Assembly (NCBI GenBank): GCA_003552605.1 | Contig: PUNN01000243.1 | Span: forward strand, 1-5,525 | Direction of reading: 5' to 3' | DNA from: Phycisphaeraceae bacterium | Lineage (GTDB): Bacteria; Planctomycetota; Phycisphaerae; Phycisphaerales; Phycisphaeraceae | DNA length: 5,525 bases | Part shown: piece after piece, positions 1-5,525 of the stretch | How the letters are laid out: each line of letters begins with the position of its first letter | Numbering within the stretch: position 1 is the first letter of the stretch | Position numbers and translations under genes: made by a program | Notes under the pieces: model-generated | Told to the model about the DNA's origin: nothing | Databases searched by the model: none | What the model saw: only the letters and a program-made list of their open reading frames with translations

Positions 1-1
1 C

Positions 2-1078
2 CCCGGCGTTCCCGAGCAGCCGGCGCTGCCGGCCGATCCCCAGCAGCCGCCGATCCAGCTCGACCCGGAGGAGGAACTGCCGGAAGCACCGGATGTCGAG
101 GTGCCCGATGAGGTGGAAGTCACCGATGTGACCGAGGGTGAGGGGGCCGAGGCTGAGAGTGGGGACTTCGCCATTGTCCATCTCGTCGGCCGCGTGCGCG
201 AAGGCCACGAATTCCGCAACACCCGCGATGAAGGCCAACCGCTGACTATCCGGATCGGCCATCACGAGCTCGAGGGGCTCAACGAAGGCCTCGTGGGCAT
301 GCGTGAGGGGGGCACGCGCGAGTTGGCCATCCCCCCGGCAAAGGGCTTCGGCGAGCGGGGCCAACCGCGCCTCGGCATTCCACCCGAGGCCGTGCTTGAG
401 TACGAGGTGGAGATGCTCGAGCTGCATCCCGGCATCCGCCGCGAGCGGAAACAGGACGGCGTCGGTGACCCCGCAAAACCGGGCGACCTGGTCAAGGTCC
501 GCTTCGAGGCAAACTTCACCGGCAGTGGCGACCGCACCGTGACGTTCACCAGTGGCGATGAGCCGCTGGAGGTCGCCCTCGGCTACGGCCGTGCCCTGCT
601 CGGTATCGAGGAAGGGCTCGAGGGGGTCAAGGCCGGGGAGCGGGTGGTGCTCAAGCTCGACCCGCGGCTGGCATTCGGCGTCAGCGGACTCGCCGGTGTG
701 GTGCCCGACAACGCCCACGCCGAGTACGACATTGAGGTGATCGATGTCACTCCCGGCATCGACTGGGAGGTTGAAGAGGAAGGTGATGGCGCCCCGATCG
801 CCGACGGCGACCCCGTGCGGGCACAGGTGACGGTCACCTTGGCCGACGATGGGGAGAAGGTGGCGAGCACGTTCGATGGCGATGGCCCGGTGCAACTGCA
901 ATTCGGTGAAGGCCGCCCACCGTTTCCATCGCTCTTTCTGGCCATGCGTGACATGAAGCCGGGCGAAGTCCGCCGCGCCACCATCGCCGCGCCTTTCGCC
1001 TTCGGCAGCCGCGGCTTCGGCGACATTATCCCGCCCGATGCTGACCTGGTTTACCGCATCGAATTGCTCGCAGACTGA
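2..1078 (+). CDS. Triple-domain FKBP-type peptidyl-prolyl cis-trans isomerase family protein (5' end missing)
   Basis: FKBP domains catalyse cis-trans isomerisation of X-Pro bonds or act as folding chaperones. The frame is open from base 2 to the TGA at 1076-1078, so the start lies outside the window. The GTG at 101 is a possible start but has no well-placed ribosome site, and the 33 codons before it read as a linker with 10 prolines, typical of an exported protein. Counting from the GTG at 101, three FKBP repeats lie at about 10-108, 120-216 and 228-325, separated by HPGI and TPGI. Each ends with the family's AYG-like turn, here GFGERG (82-87), AFGVSG (191-196) and AFGSRG (300-305), followed by a P-rich strand and a final YxVE/YDIE/YRIE strand. 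The usual pocket Trp appears to be Leu, Ile and Leu, and the Phe-Asp pair survives only in repeat 3 (F258-D259), so activity may be weak or limited to one repeat. Membership is well supported; export and substrate are inferred. Confidence 0.87.
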   Translation, partial: PGVPEQPALPADPQQPPIQLDPEEELPEAPDVEVPDEVEVTDVTEGEGAEAESGDFAIVHLVGRVREGHEFRNTRDEGQPLTIRIGHHELEGLNEGLVGMREGGTRELAIPPAKGFGERGQPRLGIPPEAVLEYEVEMLELHPGIRRERKQDGVGDPAKPGDLVKVRFEANFTGSGDRTVTFTSGDEPLEVALGYGRALLGIEEGLEGVKAGERVVLKLDPRLAFGVSGLAGVVPDNAHAEYDIEVIDVTPGIDWEVEEEGDGAPIADGDPVRAQVTVTLADDGEKVASTFDGDGPVQLQFGEGRPPFPSLFLAMRDMKPGEVRRATIAAPFAFGSRGFGDIIPPDADLVYRIELLAD

Positions 1079-1185
1079 GCCCGCCGCGGACCGCGGCCCA
1101 GCGGCCGCCCGCGGCTGTCGGTCTCGCTTGCGAGCACGGCCGGCACGCAATGTCGGACCGGCCGGGGCTGTATACTCACGCTCAC
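1079..1185. other. Intergenic region with GC-rich inverted repeats
   Basis: This gap separates the FKBP gene from the permease gene. It contains an odd-length palindrome at 1083-1097 (GCCGCGG, A, CCGCGGC). A potential hairpin spans 1117-1140, with inner stem CTCG/CGAG around a CTTG tetraloop (1123-1134) and an outer four-pair stem beyond a 2x2 internal loop. A further pairing is possible between GGCCGG (1138-1143) and CCGGCC (1158-1163). No T-run follows, so a factor-independent terminator is not supported. The region could be a transcript-stability element or a short palindromic repeat; this window has no second copy to decide. Confidence 0.4.
1171..1176 (+). promoter_or_regulatory. Candidate -10 box upstream of the C-type permease
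   Basis: TATACT matches five of six bases of the sigma70-type -10 consensus and is the only AT-rich hexamer in a very GC-rich gap. It sits 9 bases before the ATG at 1186, so transcription from it would give an almost leaderless mRNA, consistent with the lack of a Shine-Dalgarno there. No convincing -35 element lies 16-18 bases upstream, so this is only a candidate. Confidence 0.25.
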
Positions 1186-2166
1186 ATGAAAAGCGCGGTC
1201 GAAGTCGAAGCTGCCGTGGCCCGTGTGCGCGGTCGCCCCGTTTTCACGGCGTGGCGGTTCAGCCTCATCCTGATGTTGGCTATCGCCGGGCCATGCGTGG
1301 TCACCCTGCCGTGGTCCATTCAGTATTACGATGTCGCCATTGCCCGAAGCTGGACACCACCGGGGCCCGATGCGTGGCTTGGCACCGATCAGCAGGGCCG
1401 GTCGCTGCTTTGGCGCTGCCTGCTCGGCGGTGCGGTGAGCCTGGGCATTGGCCTGGCCGCCGCGACCGTGGCCGTCATCATCGGGGTGCTCTACGGCTGC
1501 ATCGCCGGGGCGCGGGGCGGGCAGACCGACGCGACGATGATGCGCGGCGTGGATGTGCTCTACGGCCTGCCCTATATCCTGCTGGTGGTGCTGATCGACA
1601 TGGCCATCGGACCGCCGCTGGTCCCGGCGGTGGCCTGGACGCTCAGCGCCCTTGAATCGGTCAGCGGCTGGGCATTTGGCCGGGGCTGGACCGATGCGAT
1701 CCGCCCGACGGCGGTGGCCGATGTGTTGTCGCTGCTGATCGCCATCGGGGTAGTGAGTTGGCTGACGTTGGCGCGGGTGATCCGTGGGCAGGTGCTATCG
1801 CTGCGCCGCCAGCCGTTCATGGAGGCAGCGCGGGCCTTCGGCACCGGCCCCTGGCGGATGCTGCGGTGGCACCTGCTTCCCAACCTCACCGGACCGATCA
1901 TCGTCTATACTACCTTGACGATCCCCACGGCGATCCTGCAGGAGTCGTTCCTGAGCTTTCTGGGCATCGGCGTGCAGGAGTTGCCAAGCTGGGGCCGGCT
2001 GGCATCCGATGGCATGGAAAGCCTCCACGCACTCGGCCGGCCGGGCGCGGAGCTGCGCTGGTGGCTGATCGTCTGGCCCTGCCTGCTGCTGGGGCTGACG
2101 CTGATGGCCCTGAACCTGCTGGGCGATGCCCTGCGCGACAGGCTCGATCCGCGAAGCGTGAAGTAG
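1186..2166 (+). CDS. DppC/OppC-type ABC transporter permease
   Basis: Inner-membrane permease of the peptide/nickel ABC importer family, which pairs with a DppB/OppB-type subunit. The protein is 326 residues from the ATG at 1186; an in-frame ATG at 1150 would add 12 residues. Neither start has a clear ribosome site. I prefer 1186 because it puts about 20 residues before TM1, as is usual. Visible features are TM1 (about 24-44), the family motif WLGTDQQGRSLLWR (64-77), TM2 (80-105), TM3 (122-142), TM4 (179-199), and the EAA coupling loop EAARAFGTG...LLPN (213-233), which contacts the ATPase. TM5 follows at 236-258, then SFLGIG (257-262), TM6 (294-313) and the C-terminal NLLGDALRDRLDPR. About 35 residues between TM3 and TM4 (143-178) are extra compared with E. 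coli DppC. It belongs to the same transporter class as the two downstream genes. The substrate cannot be read from the sequence. Confidence 0.95.
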   Translation: MKSAVEVEAAVARVRGRPVFTAWRFSLILMLAIAGPCVVTLPWSIQYYDVAIARSWTPPGPDAWLGTDQQGRSLLWRCLLGGAVSLGIGLAAATVAVIIGVLYGCIAGARGGQTDATMMRGVDVLYGLPYILLVVLIDMAIGPPLVPAVAWTLSALESVSGWAFGRGWTDAIRPTAVADVLSLLIAIGVVSWLTLARVIRGQVLSLRRQPFMEAARAFGTGPWRMLRWHLLPNLTGPIIVYTTLTIPTAILQESFLSFLGIGVQELPSWGRLASDGMESLHALGRPGAELRWWLIVWPCLLLGLTLMALNLLGDALRDRLDPRSVK

Positions 2167-2197
2167 GATGGCCTTGGCAAGCGTCTTTCCTGAATGC

Positions 2198-2220
2198 GGC
2201 AGCCACCGGCTGCCCCGGTG
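2198..2220 (+). promoter_or_regulatory. Two overlapping, mutually exclusive hairpins upstream of the binding-protein gene
   Basis: GGCAGCC (2198-2204) and GGCTGCC (2208-2214) form a perfect 7-bp stem with a 3-base loop. CACCGG (2204-2209) and CCGGTG (2215-2220) form a perfect 6-bp stem with a 5-base loop. They share bases 2204-2214, so only one can form at a time. Without a T-run this is not a standard terminator or attenuator. It could stabilise the 5' end of the binding-protein message or the 3' end of the permease message. The pairing is seen; the role is inferred. Confidence 0.4.
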
Positions 2221-2254
2221 CCCAGGCGCCCTTGACCGTCCGGTTCCTGTAACG

Positions 2255-2260
2255 AGGTGA
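2255..2260 (+). promoter_or_regulatory. Ribosome binding site that sets the binding-protein start
   Basis: AGGTGA is an exact complement to part of the 16S rRNA anti-Shine-Dalgarno. It ends 6 bases before the ATG at 2267, whereas the in-frame GTG at 2261 directly abuts it. The ATG at 2267 is therefore the likely start. Confidence 0.75.
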
Positions 2261-2266
2261 GTGGTC

Positions 2267-4291
2267 ATGAACAATCGCTTTGGATTTCGAGACCTTGTGT
2301 TCTCGTTCCTCTTCGTCGTCCTCATCATCCTGCTCGGGTTGACCCTGCATCAGCAAAACCGCCACTGGCAGCAGCAGGTTGAGGCCGAAACGCGCCTCCG
2401 GGATGACATTGCCAACCTCGACCGCCGCTTCGAGCAATTGCTCGATGAGTTGTACGAAGATGTCGAGCCCGAGCAGGCCGCCGAACCCGACGATGCGTCG
2501 CCGCAACAGCCGCCGGCGGCGGATGAGCAGGACGAGCCCGAGCAGGCGGCGCACCGTGATGCCCCCCTGCACCCGGGCGAAGAGTTGGTGCTTGGCGAGG
2601 GCGAGGCAGCGGAGGAGGCCCGGGATCAGCCGCAACGCCGCCTGCGAAGGCCCAATCTCGGCCCGCGGCCCGAGGCACGCTTCGGGGAGGGGCACGCGTT
2701 CCATCGGCGGGTGCAGGTTCAGCAGGAAGGGGACTATGCGGCCGGAGACTGGGTCGTGGACGTGCTGCACTCACCGATAGGCAAACTCACCCCCATCGTC
2801 CCTTCCGACGCATACCAGTCGAGAATTGAGCCCTACGTGATCGAGACGCTGGTGCAGCGCAGCCCCGAAACGCTGGATTGGGAGCCGTTGGTGGCCCATT
2901 CATGGGAGACATCGGACGATGGACTCGAGATCCGGTTCCAACTCCGCGATGATGTGCATTTCTCTGATGGGGAACCGCTGACGAGCGAGGATGTGGCCTG
3001 GACGTTCGAATGGATCATGAACGACCGGATCAACGCACCGCAATTGCGCTCCTATTACAACCGAATCGACAGCGTCGAAGCGGATGGGCCCCACGAGGTT
3101 ACCTTCACCCTCGATGAACCGTACTTCCGCGCGATGGATTTTGCCGGGGGGATGCCCATCCTTGCCAAACACTGGTACGGCCAGTTCTCGCCCGATGAGT
3201 TCAACCAGTTGCCCGGCCTCCTGTTCGGCTCAGGGCCTTATCGGCTCCAGGGCGATCCGCGTACGTGGCGGCCCGGCGCAGGCAGCATCGTCCTCGAGCG
3301 CAACGAGCGCTACTGGGGCCCCCGGCCGCCGTTTGACCGGCTGGTGTGGCGAATCGTCATGAGCCCGGCGGCACGCGCTGCCGACTATCGACAGGGTCGC
3401 ATCGACATCTTTCAGCCCGAGCCGGAAGAGCATGGCCAGCACAAGCGCAACCCCCGCATGCGCGAACGCGGCCCGATCTTCGAGTTCTTCTCGCCCACCG
3501 CCGGTTACCGCTACATCGGTTGGAACCAGCGCCGCGATGGGGAAGACACCCGCTTTGCCGACCCGCGGGTGCGACGCGCCATGACCAAGCTGACCAACCG
3601 CGAGTTGATCTGCGACCGCATCATGCACGGCCTCGCCAAGCCGACGTCCGGGCCCTTCAACATCCAGTCTCCACAGTACAACGACAGCATCGATCCGTGG
3701 CCACACGATGTCGAGCGCGCCCGGGAATTGCTCCGTGAAGCCGGCTTCAAGGACCGCAGTGGTGATGGTGTCATCCAGGATGAAGAGGGCACGCCTTTCC
3801 GTTTCCGCCTCACCTACCCATCGCGCAATCCCAACTACCAGGAAATGGCGCTCTACCTGCGCGACAGCTACATGCGCGCAGGTATCGTGCTCGAGCCAGA
3901 CCCCACCGAATGGACGACAATGCTCCAGCGGATTGATGAGCGGAACTTCGATGCCATCACGCTCGGGTGGACCGCATCTCTCGAGAGTGACCCTTACCAG
4001 ATCTTTCACTCGAGCCAGATTCCAGATGGCGGCCATAACTTCATCAATTACCGCAATGAGGAGCTCGATGAGGTCATCGAGAAGGGCCGCACGGAGATGG
4101 ATGAGGACAAACGGATGTCGTACTGGCACGAGGTTCACCGTATTCTGCACGAGGACCAGCCCTACACGTTTCTGTTCAACCAGATCAGCGTGCGTTACGT
4201 GGATGGTCGCTTCGAAAACGTCCGACACCTCAAGCTCGACCTCACACCGCGCCTCGAGTGGTACGTCCCGTACCAGCATCAGCGCTATTGA
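2267..4291 (+). CDS. Membrane-tethered family 5 solute-binding protein of a peptide/nickel-type ABC importer
   Basis: Captures the substrate outside the cytoplasmic membrane and delivers it to the DppB/DppC-type permease pair. The protein is 674 residues, against about 500-550 for typical DppA/OppA. The family 5 domain spans about 160-674, with LRDDVHFSDGEPLTSEDVAW (227-246), GSGPYRL (321-327), ERNERYWG (344-351), YIGWNQ (416-421), DPRVRRAM (432-439) and RARELLREAGF (484-494). The extra N-terminus has a short basic stretch, one hydrophobic segment (10-27), then a heptad pattern with W34, L44, I48, L51, F55, L58 and L62. A Pro/Gln/Glu/Ala-rich spacer (about 67-158) follows. There is no lipobox cysteine and no clear signal peptidase site, so I infer a permanent transmembrane anchor with a coiled coil that could oligomerise it. 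Residues 496-507 fit an EF-hand-type loop. The gene lies 60 bases before its likely permease partner. The substrate (peptide, metal, sugar or other) is unknown. Confidence 0.95.
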   Translation: MNNRFGFRDLVFSFLFVVLIILLGLTLHQQNRHWQQQVEAETRLRDDIANLDRRFEQLLDELYEDVEPEQAAEPDDASPQQPPAADEQDEPEQAAHRDAPLHPGEELVLGEGEAAEEARDQPQRRLRRPNLGPRPEARFGEGHAFHRRVQVQQEGDYAAGDWVVDVLHSPIGKLTPIVPSDAYQSRIEPYVIETLVQRSPETLDWEPLVAHSWETSDDGLEIRFQLRDDVHFSDGEPLTSEDVAWTFEWIMNDRINAPQLRSYYNRIDSVEADGPHEVTFTLDEPYFRAMDFAGGMPILAKHWYGQFSPDEFNQLPGLLFGSGPYRLQGDPRTWRPGAGSIVLERNERYWGPRPPFDRLVWRIVMSPAARAADYRQGRIDIFQPEPEEHGQHKRNPRMRERGPIFEFFSPTAGYRYIGWNQRRDGEDTRFADPRVRRAMTKLTNRELICDRIMHGLAKPTSGPFNIQSPQYNDSIDPWPHDVERARELLREAGFKDRSGDGVIQDEEGTPFRFRLTYPSRNPNYQEMALYLRDSYMRAGIVLEPDPTEWTTMLQRIDERNFDAITLGWTASLESDPYQIFHSSQIPDGGHNFINYRNEELDEVIEKGRTEMDEDKRMSYWHEVHRILHEDQPYTFLFNQISVRYVDGRFENVRHLKLDLTPRLEWYVPYQHQRY

Positions 4292-4305
4292 ACCTCCCGC
4301 CTTCA

Positions 4306-4327
4306 CCGCTGCCGTCCGCCGCAGCGG
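4306..4327 (+). promoter_or_regulatory. Stem-loop between binding-protein and B-type permease genes
   Basis: CCGCTGC (4306-4312) pairs perfectly with GCAGCGG (4321-4327) around an 8-base loop. No T-run follows. In binding-protein operons such as E. coli malEFG, intergenic stem-loops protect the upstream binding-protein message and help keep it more abundant than the permease. The position here fits that role, which is inferred. Confidence 0.4.
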
Positions 4328-4337
4328 CGAGCTCCAT

Positions 4338-4343
4338 GGAGAG
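4338..4343 (+). promoter_or_regulatory. Weak ribosome binding site for the B-type permease
   Basis: GGAGAG ends 8 bases before the ATG at 4352. It is the best match to a Shine-Dalgarno in the gap and supports that start. An ATG at 4336 overlaps it but is out of frame. Confidence 0.45.
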
Positions 4344-4351
4344 CGCTGCCC

Positions 4352-5525
4352 ATGCTTACTTACATCATTCGACGCCTCCTGCTCCTTGTGCCCACGCTGA
4401 TCGGCGTCACCATGGTCGTCTTCCTCGTCATGGCCCTTGCGCCCGGTGGGTTTGGCGCCGCCCTGCGCGACTTTGAAGGCACCGAGGGTGAAGACGCACG
4501 CTACGTCCAGGATTACTTCAACCGCCGATACGGCCTCGACCGCAGCATTCCCGAGCAATACCTGCGATGGCTCAACCAGGTCAGCCCGATCGGCTTTCGC
4601 ACCAGTGACGATATCGAACCGCCGGAAGAAGCGGCCCAAAAGGCCCGTGAGATACTCGATGAGGCCGAGGAACTCGGCCCCATCGGCGTGCGCTCGATGC
4701 TGCGTCCCTTTATCGAAAGGCTCGCAAGATGGCGCGATGAAGACCCCCGCGATACGGCCCGGGAGGTGATCGAGCGCATCAGTGACATCGATGCCGCGTT
4801 CGCATACTTCGAGGAAATGGGGGCCGATGAGCAGGTCAGGGAACGCGCCCGCGCCGAGGTCGAGGCCAGCCGGACAGGCCCCAAGCGCGAGATCGTGCTC
4901 GACACCCTGGAAACCTTCCTCGACGAGCTCGATCCCGAAGAGAGAAAAGAAGAGCGGTCCACGAACGGTGAAAACGGCGCCTCACCGCCCGGGCAGCAGG
5001 AGGGCGATCATCCCGAAGAAGATGGCCAAAACGGGGATGATGGGGGTGATGCGGCCCCCGAGGTGGAAGCCAATGCCGCTGGCGATGACGCACAGGGCAG
5101 CGATGCTCGCAACGATGATGAGCCGGCGGAGGAAAATGACACCAAGGCCGACCGCGAAGAAGACAATGACGATGACAATGAAGATGAGGAGCTGGAGCAG
5201 GAAGAGATCGAGCAGCGCCGCGGGGCCTTGATCGGTGCGCATCCGGAGGTTGGCCAACTCGGCCCGGAACCGATGCAGATGCGCATCGCCGGCCTTGCCG
5301 AGGCGCTCGCGGACAAGCTCGCCGGGGACCCCGAGGAGCACATGGAGCGGCTTGTCAGCAAGCTGACCGAGGATGACCCCACGGTCCTGCTCGATGCTTA
5401 CGAGGTGGATGAGGCGCTGCGGGAAAAGGCCGACGCCGCGATCGAGGATGCCGCTCGCGAAGCCCGTATTGCCGCGCGATCGGCACTCGCCGAGCAGTTG
5501 CGCCGGGAGATATCCGGCCGTCAGC
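4352..5525 (+). CDS. DppB/OppB-type ABC transporter permease with a very large acidic extracytoplasmic insertion (3' end missing)
   Basis: First permease subunit of a peptide/nickel-type ABC importer, partner of the DppC-type subunit. The frame is open for 391 codons from the ATG at 4352 to the window edge. Residues 1-31 match the family N-terminus: YIIRRLLLLVPTLIGVT, TM1 (about 10-30), then APGG. Residues 60-74 (YGLDRSIPEQYLRWL) are the conserved segment that normally lies a few tens of residues before TM2. From about residue 83 the sequence departs from the family. It first gives charged, probably helical sequence (90-195), then a low-complexity region rich in Asp, Glu, Asn and Gly (about 195-290), then more charged helical sequence rich in Ala and Glu (300-390). 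TM2 has not been reached by the edge, so the loop after TM1 exceeds 350 residues. By family topology this loop faces outside, where it could contact the tethered binding protein, cations or the cell envelope; that is inference. The other five TM segments and the EAA loop should follow beyond the window. Confidence 0.92.
   Translation, partial: MLTYIIRRLLLLVPTLIGVTMVVFLVMALAPGGFGAALRDFEGTEGEDARYVQDYFNRRYGLDRSIPEQYLRWLNQVSPIGFRTSDDIEPPEEAAQKAREILDEAEELGPIGVRSMLRPFIERLARWRDEDPRDTAREVIERISDIDAAFAYFEEMGADEQVRERARAEVEASRTGPKREIVLDTLETFLDELDPEERKEERSTNGENGASPPGQQEGDHPEEDGQNGDDGGDAAPEVEANAAGDDAQGSDARNDDEPAEENDTKADREEDNDDDNEDEELEQEEIEQRRGALIGAHPEVGQLGPEPMQMRIAGLAEALADKLAGDPEEHMERLVSKLTEDDPTVLLDAYEVDEALREKADAAIEDAAREARIAARSALAEQLRREISGRQ
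5162..5185 (+). repeat. Two-copy 12-bp tandem repeat in the acidic region
   Basis: GACAATGACGAT (5162-5173) is followed directly by GACAATGAAGAT (5174-5185), differing at one base. In frame they encode DNDD and DNED (permease residues 271-278). This suggests that part of the acidic stretch grew by slippage or short duplication. Confidence 0.7.

Larger units (their letters stand above)
2167..2266. other. Intergenic region between C-type permease and binding protein
   Basis: This 100-base gap holds two overlapping inverted repeats (2198-2220) and the ribosome binding site of the downstream gene. A TTGACC hexamer at 2232-2237 resembles a -35 box, but no -10 lies at the right distance, so no promoter is called. 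No T-run follows the hairpins. Confidence 0.5.
4292..4351. other. Intergenic region between binding protein and B-type permease
   Basis: A 60-base gap containing one stem-loop and a weak ribosome binding site. No promoter is visible, which fits cotranscription of the two genes. Confidence 0.5.

Noticed and set aside
101..103. GTG as the true start of the FKBP gene
   Set aside because: The frame is open to the window edge and the upstream codons form a plausible proline-rich linker. The nearest purine-rich site (67-76) is 24 bases away, too far for this start.
1083..1097. GCCGCGG-A-CCGCGGC as a terminator of the FKBP gene
   Set aside because: It has a one-base centre, too tight for a stable loop, and no T-run follows.
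1150..1152. Upstream ATG as the start of the C-type permease
   Set aside because: It has no ribosome binding site, would place a -10-like box inside the coding region, and adds 12 residues not needed before TM1. It remains possible.
1038..1655. + strand ORF of 205 codons spanning the FKBP/permease gap
   Set aside because: It is out of frame with both flanking genes, very rich in Arg, and has no recognisable domain. The DppC-type frame over the same bases is clear.
2232..2254. TTGACC ... TGTAAC as a promoter for the binding-protein gene
   Set aside because: The two hexamers are only 11 bases apart, far short of the usual 16-18.
1910..2770. Reverse-strand ORF of 286 codons crossing the permease C/binding-protein junction
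   Set aside because: It overlaps two confidently assigned + strand genes, and its composition (rich in Arg, Ala, Pro and Leu) is typical of a frame shadow.
3230..4639. Long reverse-strand ORF of 469 codons
   Set aside because: It lies opposite the binding-protein gene and the start of permease B, both of which have strong family motifs. Long antisense frames are expected in GC-rich coding DNA, and the translation shows no recognisable domain.
4982..5341. Reverse-strand ORF of 119 codons that reads like a small multi-spanning membrane protein
   Set aside because: Its hydrophobic runs are the complement of Asp/Glu codons: GAC, GAT, GAG and GAA read backwards give Val, Ile, Leu and Phe. The + strand frame continues unbroken from a clear DppB-type N-terminus, so this is a shadow.

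Overview
The window is GC-rich and almost entirely coding on the + strand. It holds four genes in the same direction: the 3' part of a secreted-looking protein with three FKBP-type peptidyl-prolyl isomerase domains (2-1078), a DppC/OppC-type ABC transporter permease (1186-2166), a family 5 solute-binding protein of the DppA/OppA kind (2267-4291), and the 5' part of a DppB/OppB-type permease that runs off the right edge (4352-5525). The gaps between genes are 107, 100 and 60 bases. No tRNA, rRNA, CRISPR array, transposase or attachment site is visible.

The three transporter genes make a peptide/nickel-class ABC importer without its ATPases; no DppD/DppF-type gene is in the window. The order is permease C, binding protein, permease B, not the usual binding protein, B, C, D, F. 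Each transporter protein carries extra sequence outside the membrane. The binding protein has a transmembrane anchor, a coiled coil and a long low-complexity spacer in place of a cleaved or lipid-anchored signal. Permease C has a loop of about 35 extra residues between TM3 and TM4. Permease B has more than 300 extra residues, strongly acidic in the middle, between TM1 and the point where TM2 should come. The neighbouring triple-FKBP protein may be an extracytoplasmic folding factor or scaffold, but the only link to the transporter is gene proximity.

All three intergenic gaps contain GC-rich inverted repeats. The gap before the binding protein has two overlapping stems that cannot form together, and the gap after it has a 7-bp stem-loop. 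Such elements could set different expression levels along one transcript. None has a T-run, so none is called a classical terminator.

The organism is a high-GC, probably diderm bacterium. The GC-rich codons, acidic low-complexity linkers and oversized transporter proteins would fit Planctomycetota (Phycisphaerae-like) or a similar environmental lineage. That is inference from protein style, not from a marker gene, and confidence is low.
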